Below the pieces are notes generated by a model, which saw nothing but the letters and a program-made list of their open reading frames with translations, had not been told where the DNA came from and did no database searches. The position numbers were made by a program, and so were the translations under genes. From assembly GCF_900142695.1 (NCBI RefSeq), contig NZ_FRBU01000003.1, forward strand, positions 62,001 through 126,000: 64,000 nt of DNA, written 5' to 3'. Numbering within the stretch: the stretch's first letter is position 1; each line of letters starts with the position of its first letter. The DNA comes from Flavobacterium xanthum. Its GTDB lineage: Bacteria > Bacteroidota > Bacteroidia > Flavobacteriales > Flavobacteriaceae. Below, piece by piece: positions 56,435 to 64,000 of the stretch.

Positions 56435-57661
56435 ATGAAAGATTTATTAAAGAAATTCGAAAATAAAGAACCTGAGATAGTTTTCCATTGGAAAGATGCG
56501 GAAACAGAAGCTGAAGGATGGACAGTTATCAATTCTCTACGAGGTGGTGCTGCCGGTGGTGGAACTCGCATGAGAAAAGGATTAGATATGAATGAAGTTT
56601 TGTCTTTGGCAAAAACTATGGAAGTAAAATTTTCAGTTTCCGGGCCAGCTATAGGTGGTGCCAAATCTGGAATTAATTTTGACCCAAACGATCCAAGAAA
56701 AAAAGGCGTTTTACAGCGCTGGTATAAAGCCGTATCCCCATTATTAAAAAGTTATTACGGAACAGGCGGCGATTTAAATGTTGATGAAATTCACGAAGTA
56801 ATTCCAATGACTGAAGAATGTGGCGTTTGGCATCCGCAAGAAGGGGTGTTTAACGGGCACTTTAAACCAACTGAAGCAGACAAAATCAACAGAATTGGAC
56901 AATTGCGCCAAGGTGTGGTGAAAGTCATAGAAAATCCAAGATTTTCCCCAGATGTTTCCAAGAAATACACTGTGGCTGATATGATAACCGGTTTTGGAGT
57001 GGCTGAAGCCGTTCGTAATTATTACGCTATTTATGGCGGTGAAGTAAAAGGAAAAAAAGCGATCGTACAAGGTTTTGGAAATGTAGGTTCAGCTGCCGCT
57101 TTTTACCTTGCTGAAATGGGCGTTAAAGTGATTGGTATTATCGATAGAGATGGTGGACTAATCAATGAAGAAGGGTTTTCATTCGAAGAAATAAGAGCCT
57201 TATTTATTGCCAAAGACGGAAACAAACTAGTTGCTGAAAACATGATTCCTTTTGATGAAATCAATCAAAAAATATGGACAATTGGAGCCGAAATATTCAC
57301 TCCATGTGCCGCTTCCAGATTAGTTACTCAATCTCAAATTGATAGTTTGATTGGCAATGGCCTAGAAGTAATTTCCTGTGGTGCCAATGTTCCTTTCGCA
57401 GACGCGGCAATCTTTTTTGGCCCAATAATGGAAGATGTCGATCACAAAGTAAGTTTGATTCCAGACTTTATTTCTAACTGTGGTATGGCTCGTGTTTTTG
57501 CTTATTTCATGGAAAAGAAAGTACAAATGACGGACGAGGCTATTTTTCAAGACACTTCAGAAACCATTAGAAAAGCAATCGAAAAAGCACATGCTTTAAA
57601 CAGTTCAAAAACTAACATTAGCGCTACAGCTTTTGAAATAGCTTTAAAGCAACTTGTGTAA
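56435..57661 (+). CDS. Glu/Leu/Phe/Val-family dehydrogenase (glutamate dehydrogenase-like)
   Basis: An NAD(P)-dependent amino-acid dehydrogenase of 408 residues. The N-terminal dimer domain includes GPAIGGAKSGINFDPND with the catalytic lysine, and the Rossmann part is VQGFGNVGSAAAFYLAEMG (about 209-227). The CxSC-like NCGMARVFAYFME lies near the C-terminus. Family length and SINSLRGGAAGGGTRM favour glutamate, but leucine or valine cannot be excluded. The start at 56435 is chosen because the promoter box overlaps the longer frame. A terminator follows. Confidence 0.85.
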   Translation: MKDLLKKFENKEPEIVFHWKDAETEAEGWTVINSLRGGAAGGGTRMRKGLDMNEVLSLAKTMEVKFSVSGPAIGGAKSGINFDPNDPRKKGVLQRWYKAVSPLLKSYYGTGGDLNVDEIHEVIPMTEECGVWHPQEGVFNGHFKPTEADKINRIGQLRQGVVKVIENPRFSPDVSKKYTVADMITGFGVAEAVRNYYAIYGGEVKGKKAIVQGFGNVGSAAAFYLAEMGVKVIGIIDRDGGLINEEGFSFEEIRALFIAKDGNKLVAENMIPFDEINQKIWTIGAEIFTPCAASRLVTQSQIDSLIGNGLEVISCGANVPFADAAIFFGPIMEDVDHKVSLIPDFISNCGMARVFAYFMEKKVQMTDEAIFQDTSETIRKAIEKAHALNSSKTNISATAFEIALKQLV

Positions 57662-57723
57662 ATTATAGCGCTGTTCTTTTTTGAGCAGACGAATTCTAAG
57701 ACTTATTACGATTTCCCTTAAAT

Positions 57724-57771
57724 CAGTTTGATAAAAATACATCCCTGTAAATTTATCAAACTGTTTTTTTT
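57724..57771 (+). terminator. Terminator after the glutamate dehydrogenase gene
   Basis: CAGTTTGATAAA / TTTATCAAACTG (12 bp) with a 16-nt loop is followed by eight T. Confidence 0.75.
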
Positions 57772-57890
57772 ATATCCGCTCCAGAATTTGAAAGAATGTG
57801 CGATCTAAAATCCCGTTTCTTTCCAATTTAAATCTTAAAAAGTAACAATTTTTATAATATATTAGCGTTTCAATAACAAAGAAAAATTAT

Positions 57891-58595
57891 ATGAGCATAT
57901 TGTTACAAGCAGACACCCTATCTGTTGCAAGTGAAAGTTTAGCGGAGGCGGTCCCAGTTGAAAAAACGTTATCTATCATTGAATTATTAACTAGCGGAGG
58001 ATTAGCGGGTCAAATAATAATGACTGCCTTATTCATTATGTTTTTTATAGCGCTATATCTTTATTTTGAGCGCCTAATGGCTATCAATGCAGCGTCACAA
58101 ATCGACGTGAATTTCATGGGACAAATAAGAGAAAACATTAGAAATGGCCGCATTGATAACGCAAAAATCTCCTGCGCTCACTCTAAATCTCCTGTTGCAA
58201 GATTGATTGAGAAAGGAATTTCAAGAATTGGAAAGCCTCTAGACGATATTAATACCGCAATTGAAAATGCTGGTAAATTAGAAATATACAAACTTGAAAA
58301 AAATGTAAGCATGTTAGCCACTATTTCAGGAGCTGGTCCTATGACTGGTTTTTTAGGAACGGTAGTAGGAATGATTCAAGCATTTCACAAGATGGCAAGT
58401 TCTGGCGGACAAATCGAAGTTGGAGCGCTATCTGAAGGCATCTATACCGCAATGACAACAACCGTTGTTGGTTTAGTGGTTGGAATTATAGCCTATGTTG
58501 GATACAATCATTTGGTGGTGAAAACAGATAAAATTGTGCACCAAATGGAGGCCAATGCAGTTGACTTTTTAGACTTATTAAACGACCCCGCATAA
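57891..58595 (+). CDS. exbB: MotA/TolQ/ExbB-family proton channel protein
   Basis: Inner-membrane proton-channel subunit that energises TonB. The protein has 234 residues, with about three hydrophobic helices (near 38-58, 140-160 and 180-205). The family signature MLATISGAGPMTGFLGTVVG lies in the middle. The C-terminal helix VDFLDLLNDPA ends 2 nt before exbD. Together with exbD and tonB it forms the energy unit for TonB-dependent receptors such as the SusC-type one at 5560. TolQ function is a possible alternative, but the adjacent TonB favours ExbB. Confidence 0.9.
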   Translation: MSILLQADTLSVASESLAEAVPVEKTLSIIELLTSGGLAGQIIMTALFIMFFIALYLYFERLMAINAASQIDVNFMGQIRENIRNGRIDNAKISCAHSKSPVARLIEKGISRIGKPLDDINTAIENAGKLEIYKLEKNVSMLATISGAGPMTGFLGTVVGMIQAFHKMASSGGQIEVGALSEGIYTAMTTTVVGLVVGIIAYVGYNHLVVKTDKIVHQMEANAVDFLDLLNDPA

Positions 58596-58597
58596 TT

Positions 58598-58990
58598 ATG
58601 AATTTAAGAGGAAGAAATAAAGTTAGTGCAGAATTCAATATGTCGTCTATGACTGATATTGTATTCCTATTGCTAATATTTTTTATGCTAACATCAACTA
58701 TGGTAACCACTAATGCTTTAGACCTGGTGCTACCAAAAGCAAAAGGAAAAACGGACAGTAATAAAAACATTGCAGTCAGTATTAATAAAAAACTGGAGTT
58801 TTTCATCGACAAACAACCAGTTTTGGAAAATGAGTTAGAAGCAAAATTACTATCGCTTTTTACTGCCGATCAAACTAAGGCGATTATTTTGAGAGCTGAA
58901 GAAGGGGTACCAATTGAAAAAGCGGTCAACGTTTTGGATATTGCAAACCGAAACCAAATTAAAGTTGTTTTAGCGGTAAGACCCAAATAA
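58598..58990 (+). CDS. exbD: ExbD/TolR-family protein
   Basis: Single-span subunit that partners ExbB and TonB. The protein has 130 residues. The transmembrane segment DIVFLLLIFFMLTSTMV carries the key aspartate (MSSMTDIVFLL) that responds to the proton gradient, followed by a periplasmic domain. It starts 2 nt after exbB and ends 33 nt before tonB. Confidence 0.92.
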   Translation: MNLRGRNKVSAEFNMSSMTDIVFLLLIFFMLTSTMVTTNALDLVLPKAKGKTDSNKNIAVSINKKLEFFIDKQPVLENELEAKLLSLFTADQTKAIILRAEEGVPIEKAVNVLDIANRNQIKVVLAVRPK

Positions 58991-59023
58991 CGATACTAGT
59001 CCTTCAAAAAAGAGTTAATCTAC

Positions 59024-59821
59024 ATGAAATATTTAGAAACAGAAGAAGAAAAAAAATCATTTGCTATCACATCAATCCTATTTGTGATTCTATTTGTTTT
59101 GTTCTTTTATTTAGGATTAACTTCTTTAGATCCACCTCCAGAAAATGGTATTGCTATAAACTTTGGAACCACTGAATATGGTTCCGGAGAGATTCAGCCA
59201 ACAGAGCCCATTCAATCTGCACCGAAAGCAACTGCAGCCAAGCAAGCAGCATCTAGCGATGACGATATTCTTTCACAAGATATAGAAGAGGCTGTAGTTA
59301 TGAAGCAAACTAAAAAAATACAACCTTCAAAAGAAACAGCAAAAGAAGAGGTTAAACCAAAACCGAAAGAAAACCCAAAACCTTCAAAAAGTACTTCTGA
59401 CGCATTGTCAAGTATACTAAACGGGCCCAAGTCAGATGGAAAAGCAAAAGGCGGACAAGGAGATGATAACGTTGCTGGAGACAAAGGAAGTCTAAATGGA
59501 GATCCCTATGCCAATAGTTATTACGGCTCTGGAGGCGGCAGTGGAAATGGAAGCGGATGGGGATTAAATGGGCGAAATATCAGCTCAAGAGGAAAAGAAG
59601 TACAAAAATGTAATGAGTTTGGTACTGTAGTGGTCCAAATAACTGTTAATAGAAGCGGAAATGTTATTGCTGCCAAATATACCAAAGGGACAACAAATAC
59701 GAATCCCTGCCTAGTAGAACCAGCACTGGCAACAGCTAGGAAATACAGATGGCAACCAGATGCCAATGCACCTGCGACACAAATTGGATTTATTACCGTT
59801 AACTTCAAATTAGGGGAATAA
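59024..59821 (+). CDS. TonB-family energy transducer
   Basis: A 265-residue TonB-like protein that carries proton-motive energy from ExbB-ExbD to outer-membrane receptors. It has an N-terminal membrane helix (ITSILFVILFVLFFYLGLTS), a proline/lysine-rich periplasmic linker (KPKPKENPKPSKS), a glycine/serine-rich stretch (GSGGGSGNGSGWG), and a C-terminal domain ending FITVNFKLGE with FGTVVVQITVNRSG. It lies directly after exbBD and before folC. Confidence 0.88.
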   Translation: MKYLETEEEKKSFAITSILFVILFVLFFYLGLTSLDPPPENGIAINFGTTEYGSGEIQPTEPIQSAPKATAAKQAASSDDDILSQDIEEAVVMKQTKKIQPSKETAKEEVKPKPKENPKPSKSTSDALSSILNGPKSDGKAKGGQGDDNVAGDKGSLNGDPYANSYYGSGGGSGNGSGWGLNGRNISSRGKEVQKCNEFGTVVVQITVNRSGNVIAAKYTKGTTNTNPCLVEPALATARKYRWQPDANAPATQIGFITVNFKLGE

Positions 59822-59880
59822 TAACTTTTGATGAATTTCCAAAGACTTAGGAAACGTAAAATCAATTTTCAATAAACAAC

Positions 59881-61101
59881 ATGAATTATAAAGAAACTAC
59901 GGACTGGATGTTTAACCAACTCCCTATGTATCAACTTCAGGGCGCTTCAGCCTATAAGAAGGACTTAACCAACGCCTATTTACTTATAGATCATCTACAG
60001 AACCCCCAAGAAAAATTAAAATGCATTCATGTTGCAGGGACTAACGGCAAAGGTTCTACCTCTCACATGCTAGCATCTGTACTTCAAGAAGCTGGGTACA
60101 AAGTTGGATTATACACCTCTCCCCATTTAAAAGATTTCCGAGAGCGCATTAAAATAAACGGAATTGATATTCCAGAAGCATTCGTTACAGATTTCATTAA
60201 CAAGCACAAACATTTTTTCGAGGCAAATGACCTGAGCTTCTTCGAAATGACTGTAGGCTTGGCTTTCGATTATTTTGCAAAAGAAAAAGTTGATATTGCC
60301 GTAATTGAAGTAGGAATGGGTGGTCGACTGGACGCAACGAATATCATTACTCCCTTAGTATCGGTGATTACAAATATTGGATTGGATCACACTTCGTTTT
60401 TAGGCAACACCCTTGACGCAATCGCTTTTGAAAAAGCAGGGATCATAAAATCAAATATTCCCGTAATCATTGGAGAATATACCCCAGAAACACAGCCTGT
60501 ATTTGCAGCTAAATCTAAAGAATGCAATTCAGAACTCTTTTTTGCTGCTGATTTGATATTTGAAAACTACACTTCTGATTTAATTGGAGATTATCAAATA
60601 CACAATAAAAAAACCGTTTTACAAACCATTGCAGTTTTAAATACTCAAACAGCCTTTAAAATTACTCCCGACAATACCAAATCTGGTTTATTAAACGTAG
60701 TCAAAAATACAGGTCTTCAAGGAAGATGGCAACAACTAAGTGAATTTCCCAAGGTCATTTGTGATACTGCACATAACAAGAATGGACTAGAAATTGTATT
60801 GAATCAAATAAAAAAAGAAGATTTTGACAGTTTACATTTCGTTTTAGGAGTTGTAAATGACAAAGATTTAGAGGAGATTTTACCTTTATTCCCTAAAGAG
60901 GCAAATTATTATTTCTGCAAACCTAATATTCCACGGGGATTAGATCCTCAAATTTTAAAACAAAAAGCAGCTCATTTTGACTTAAGAGGCGAAGTATACA
61001 TTTCTGTTTCAGAAGCTTATCAAAAAGCGATTGAAAACGCAACAAAATCTGATTTTATATATATTGGTGGAAGCACATTTGTGGTAGCAGAAATTTTATA
61101 A
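59881..61101 (+). CDS. folC: Bifunctional folylpolyglutamate synthase/dihydrofolate synthase
   Basis: FolC adds glutamate to dihydropteroate and folates. The protein has 406 residues. The ATP loop is VAGTNGKGSTSHML (about 51-64), followed by LYTSPHLKDFRERIKING and EVGMGGRLDATNII, both typical. The C-terminal domain contains CDTAHNKNG. It is 59 nt after tonB and the last gene of the exbB-exbD-tonB-folC run. Confidence 0.93.
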   Translation: MNYKETTDWMFNQLPMYQLQGASAYKKDLTNAYLLIDHLQNPQEKLKCIHVAGTNGKGSTSHMLASVLQEAGYKVGLYTSPHLKDFRERIKINGIDIPEAFVTDFINKHKHFFEANDLSFFEMTVGLAFDYFAKEKVDIAVIEVGMGGRLDATNIITPLVSVITNIGLDHTSFLGNTLDAIAFEKAGIIKSNIPVIIGEYTPETQPVFAAKSKECNSELFFAADLIFENYTSDLIGDYQIHNKKTVLQTIAVLNTQTAFKITPDNTKSGLLNVVKNTGLQGRWQQLSEFPKVICDTAHNKNGLEIVLNQIKKEDFDSLHFVLGVVNDKDLEEILPLFPKEANYYFCKPNIPRGLDPQILKQKAAHFDLRGEVYISVSEAYQKAIENATKSDFIYIGGSTFVVAEIL

Positions 61102-61117
61102 TTTTTTTATTTTTTAC

Positions 61118-61147
61118 TTGCACATCTAGAAAAGTGGCGTATATTTG
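61118..61147 (+). promoter_or_regulatory. Promoter of the tRNA-Val gene
   Basis: TTG (61118-61120), a 19-nt spacer, then TATATTTG (61140-61147), a full match to the Bacteroidota consensus, 40 nt before the tRNA. Confidence 0.7.
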
Positions 61148-61186
61148 CACACACAAGAACGGTAACGAAAGAAACCAAATTGTTTA

Positions 61187-61261
61187 GGGCGATTAGCTCA
61201 GCTGGTTCAGAGCACCTCGTTTACACCGAGGGGGTCGGGGGTTCGAGCCCCTCATCGCCCA
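61187..61261 (+). tRNA. tRNA-Val (UAC)
   Basis: A 75-nt cloverleaf. The acceptor stem GGGCGAT pairs with ATCGCCC (61254-61260), and the discriminator base is A. The anticodon stem CCTCG / CGAGG encloses TTTACAC, so the anticodon is TAC (61222-61224), which reads valine GUN codons. The T arm contains GGTTCGAGCCC. The CCA end is not encoded, since the next bases are CAA. It has its own promoter and terminator and is a single-gene unit. Confidence 0.97.
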
Positions 61262-61262
61262 C

Positions 61263-61295
61263 AAAAACTCCATTAGAAATAATGGAGTTTTTTTT
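61263..61295 (+). terminator. Terminator of tRNA-Val
   Basis: AACTCCATT / AATGGAGTT with a 6-nt loop is followed by eight T, right after the tRNA. Confidence 0.85.
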
Positions 61296-61525
61296 ATGCT
61301 ATTTTTTTTTAAATAGAATTTTGTAAATGGCAACATCAAAAACAGCACGGATCTAGCAATAGCGATATCCTTAACTACAACTGCTCTAATTCCGAACCCA
61401 TTTAATCTTCCTTGTAGTTGTGCTGTAACCGGGTCCTACTAAAACCTTTCAATTTGAATATCAGAAATTCTGGTAAAATCTCAAGCTTCATTGTTCCTGC
61501 CTAAAGAATTGCATCGGCTTTGAGA

Positions 61526-62281
61526 CTACCATCCTTGTGTTAATCCATTCTTCACTACCTCTTCATACTTTTCTTTATCAAAACTATATAGGTTAGGTGC
61601 TTTATGGGCTACATTACTTTTCTTTTCGTTCAATTTTGTTAGAATCCCAATAGCTGTAATTTTACGTAAAAAGTTTCTACGGTCCAGCTTTCTACCCAAT
61701 ATGGTTTCATATAATTTTTGTAATTCGGGAATTGTAAATTTCTCTGGCAGTAGATTATATCCTACCGGCATCAAATTCAGTTCCATACGCAAGGTCTGTA
61801 AAGCAGTATTTAAAATTTCTTTATGGTCTAAAATTAATTCAGGCACGTCATTATGATCAATCCATTCTATAATGTCATTTTTACCATCCTCTGGCGGAAT
61901 TGCTTGCAAAAAATCGACCAATGCGTAATATCCAACAGTGACAAAACGGCTTGCAAACCATTTGCCTTCCTTTATAGGAATCCCGTAAAAGTCTAAAACA
62001 CTATTGCTAAAGTCAACATTACACCTCCTAGCACTACCAAAAGTGGAAAACTGCCTTAGAAAGATCCCTTTCAATCCTGTTCTACCATACAAAACCGTGA
62101 CCGCAGCCTCATCAATACCTTCATCAATTGACACAAAACCTCCTGGCAAAGCCCATAAATCACTATACCTAGTTTTTATCAGTAATACTTTAAGCTGATT
62201 GTTATGAAATCCAAAAATCACACAATCTATTGACAAACCCGGCTGATAAGACTCCTGATTAGCTAAAACATCTTTTAACAT
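61526..62281 (-). CDS. Nudix-type transcriptional regulator (NrtR family)
   Basis: A 251-residue protein with an N-terminal Nudix domain (about 20-150) and a C-terminal winged helix (FTIPELQKLYETILGRKLDR, about 185-204). The Nudix box is degenerate: GGFVSIDEGIDEAAVTVLYG lacks the REUxEE core needed for hydrolysis. This pattern marks NrtR-type repressors, which in Bacteroidota include regulators of arabinose or NAD genes. No target operon is adjacent: the neighbours are tRNA-Val and murF, with 467 nt of non-coding DNA upstream. The effector is unknown. Confidence 0.85.
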   Translation of the reverse strand: MLKDVLANQESYQPGLSIDCVIFGFHNNQLKVLLIKTRYSDLWALPGGFVSIDEGIDEAAVTVLYGRTGLKGIFLRQFSTFGSARRCNVDFSNSVLDFYGIPIKEGKWFASRFVTVGYYALVDFLQAIPPEDGKNDIIEWIDHNDVPELILDHKEILNTALQTLRMELNLMPVGYNLLPEKFTIPELQKLYETILGRKLDRRNFLRKITAIGILTKLNEKKSNVAHKAPNLYSFDKEKYEEVVKNGLTQGW

Positions 62282-62748
62282 GTACTTTTACTTGTAATTA
62301 ATACGCTCTTTAAAAGGTGCAATTTAGCTTATTTTTGATAAGAAAATAAATGAATGACCTATTTTGAAAAATCATCACTCTTGTTTTCGGTTTATAATAA
62401 AGAATTCATTTAGGCAAACGAAAAAACCCCTTCCCAAAGAAGCAGCATTTATACAAAAAAAACAACTACACAAAACCAAGTAAAAAAAATCAACTTACAA
62501 AACAACTGCCCTATGCATCACTATTAATCATGATGTGAAGACAATAGTTCATTATTACAACAACTTTAGTTTACGAACGCTCAATTATAAGAATAAATCC
62601 AATTCAACTGTAATTTTTAACCATTCGAATACCAACTAAAAAATCTTTAACAACAAAAATGATTGTGATTTATAACTTAACGGTATTAACCTAAAAATGC
62701 CATCCTTTTTAGGTGATGGCATTAAAACTAAATAATAATCATGTAACG
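62282..62748. other. 467-nt stretch without a gene
   Basis: No coding frame is seen. Near its right end is a hairpin, AATGCCATC / GATGGCATT (62696-62723), with a T tract on the minus strand, which is the murF terminator. The Nudix regulator promoter should lie at the left end. No operator palindrome of NrtR type was recognised. Confidence 0.6.
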
Positions 62749-64000
62749 TTATAGGAGTTCCAGGGTCCGCTCTAATGCCATACCGCGAGAGCCTTTTATT
62801 AAAATCGCACTATTGACAAATCCTGCACGAGGTAAATCATTTGAAAATTTTTCAAATGATTCATAGAAATAAAAATTACTCTGTTGTGTTCTATTTTCAT
62901 AAAAGGCTGAACCAATGAAATAGCATTTCACTTTTTTTTCATTTTCCAATAGCATCACAATCGCTTTATGTTCTTGTACACTTTCCTGTCCCAACTCAAA
63001 CATATCGCCTAAAACCATAATTTTATTTGGGTTTTCTAATTGTAAAAAGTTCTCTATTGCGACCGCCATGCTACTTGGGTTTGCATTGTAAGCATCCAGA
63101 ATGATTTGATTCGTCCCCTTTGACACTAATTGAGATCTATTATTCTCAGGAATGTAACCCTCCAAGGCCTCCTTAATATCGCTGTCAGGAACTCCAAAAT
63201 ATTTTCCTATAGCCAAAGCTGCATTGATGTTATTTGCATTGTACAAACCTATCAAATGAGATTTAATCACTAGATCCGAATAACTAATTTCAACAAAAGG
63301 ATTGGCTTTTACATCCGTAATATTTACAGCTGCCTCTACTTTATTAATCCCAAACGTATACGTGTTTAAACTTTTTGACTTTTCAACTTGAATGGCGTCT
63401 TCCAAATTTATAAAAACAGTCTTGTCTTTACCTGAAAGATAATGATACATTTCACTTTTTCCTTGAATAACTCCTTCCACGCCACCAAATCCCTCTAAAT
63501 GCGCTTTACCAAAATTAGTAATATACCCATAATCAGGGGTTGCTAATTCGCATAGAAATTCAATTTCTTTTTTGTGATTTGCGCCCATTTCAACAATCCC
63601 TATTTCCGTTTCTGAAGTAAACGAAAGCAATGTCAAAGGGACTCCAATGTGATTATTTAGATTTCCTACAGTTGCTTTTGCTTTCATCTTTTTTGAAAGA
63701 ACAACAAGAATAAGTTCTTTGGTGGTTGTTTTTCCATTGCTTCCCGTAAGCGCAATTATAGGTAGATTTAAATACTCCCGATGAAATTTTGCTAATTCCT
63801 GCAGGGCAATCAAACAGTCCTCCACTAAGATAGTTCTCTCATCAATAAAATAAGAATCGTCATCAATTACTACATAAGACGCTCCTTTTTCCAATGCTGA
63901 CTCGGCAAATGTGTTGGCGTCAAAGCGATCCCCTTTTATAGCAACAAACAAGGAATTGGACTTAATATTACGTGTGTCTATTGAAACTGAGTTGCATTTT
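62749..64000 (-). CDS. murF: UDP-MurNAc-tripeptide-D-Ala-D-Ala ligase (3' part)
   Basis: MurF adds D-Ala-D-Ala to UDP-MurNAc-tripeptide in the cytoplasm. The ATP loop ALTGSNGKTTTKELI and the segments TVGNLNNHIGVP and IVEMGANHKKEIEFL are typical. The C-terminal domain includes LDAYNANPSSMAVAI and VLGDMFELG. The first in-frame start in the window is TTG near 63951, but the open frame runs on to the edge and encodes SIDTRNIKSNSLFVAIKGD, which is MurF N-terminal sequence. So the gene is cut by the window, and its start lies outside. Confidence 0.95.
   Translation of the reverse strand, partial: KCNSVSIDTRNIKSNSLFVAIKGDRFDANTFAESALEKGASYVVIDDDSYFIDERTILVEDCLIALQELAKFHREYLNLPIIALTGSNGKTTTKELILVVLSKKMKAKATVGNLNNHIGVPLTLLSFTSETEIGIVEMGANHKKEIEFLCELATPDYGYITNFGKAHLEGFGGVEGVIQGKSEMYHYLSGKDKTVFINLEDAIQVEKSKSLNTYTFGINKVEAAVNITDVKANPFVEISYSDLVIKSHLIGLYNANNINAALAIGKYFGVPDSDIKEALEGYIPENNRSQLVSKGTNQIILDAYNANPSSMAVAIENFLQLENPNKIMVLGDMFELGQESVQEHKAIVMLLENEKKVKCYFIGSAFYENRTQQSNFYFYESFEKFSNDLPRAGFVNSAILIKGSRGMALERTLELL

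Noticed and set aside
61300-61435. Minus-strand open frame beside tRNA-Val reading QLQGRLNGFGIRAVVV
   Set aside because: It looks faintly like a plug segment of a SusC protein, but it is short, follows two stop codons and runs into the tRNA on the other strand. I treat it as chance or decayed sequence.

Overview
The window looks like a chromosomal segment of a Flavobacterium or close relative (Bacteroidota, Flavobacteriaceae). It is AT-rich. Transcription signals follow the Bacteroidota pattern (a TAnnTTTG -7 box, sometimes with a TTG/TTTG -33 box about 19-20 nt upstream), and Shine-Dalgarno sites are mostly absent. Gene content also fits: a SusC/SusD nutrient-uptake pair, ExbB-ExbD-TonB, a rpsL-rpsG-fusA-rpsJ ribosomal cluster, Mpl and single-chain GcvP. 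No phage, plasmid, insertion sequence or CRISPR array was seen.

Layout. (1) 1-3.6 kb, minus strand: rpsL-rpsG-fusA-rpsJ, with a strong promoter before rpsL and another just after rpsJ that would drive the S10/spc operon outside the window. (2) 3.7-10.2 kb, plus strand: an outer-membrane beta-barrel protein and a SusC-SusD pair in which susC carries one in-frame amber codon. (3) 10.4-13.6 kb: rlmB, a rhomboid protease and rarA. (4) 13.7-18.4 kb, minus strand: a tight run of TPR protein, mpl, GNAT, radC, HAD phosphatase and an exported protein. (5) 18.5-25.0 kb: a 2166-residue alpha-2-macroglobulin-like protein with an internal SusC-type regulatory domain and plug-like segment. (6) 25.1-31.5 kb: hpt-adk, a CNNM/CBS (CorC-type) membrane protein, obg, purK-purE and a protein of unknown function. 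(7) 31.7-39.8 kb: M3 peptidase, a large SNF2 helicase with two SWIM zinc fingers, DUF2071 and SRPBCC proteins, and a UbiA-like membrane protein. (8) 39.9-47.3 kb: gcvP, a FabH-type ketosynthase, methyltransferase, glycosyltransferase and MlaE/MlaF. (9) 47.3-54.8 kb: SprT-like, SDR and GNAT genes, then a compact DinB / NRDE / ATP-grasp / LysE run plus an M28 peptidase, then acyl-CoA dehydrogenase. (10) 54.9-61.3 kb: anmK, a DUF2809 gene, glutamate dehydrogenase, exbB-exbD-tonB-folC and tRNA-Val. (11) 61.5-64 kb: an NrtR-type Nudix regulator and the 3' part of murF, cut by the window edge.

How the genes connect. Several serve the envelope: Mpl and AnmK recycle murein, MurF builds its precursor, MlaE/F moves lipids, and ExbB-ExbD-TonB would energise SusC-type receptors. 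purK-purE and hpt cover purine synthesis and salvage. The observations most worth following are the nonsense codon in susC, the alpha-2-macroglobulin/plug chimera with its thioester site lost, a three-copy family of structured intergenic repeats, and the DinB/NRDE/ATP-grasp/LysE cluster. Nothing here is clearly a new defence or mobile system.
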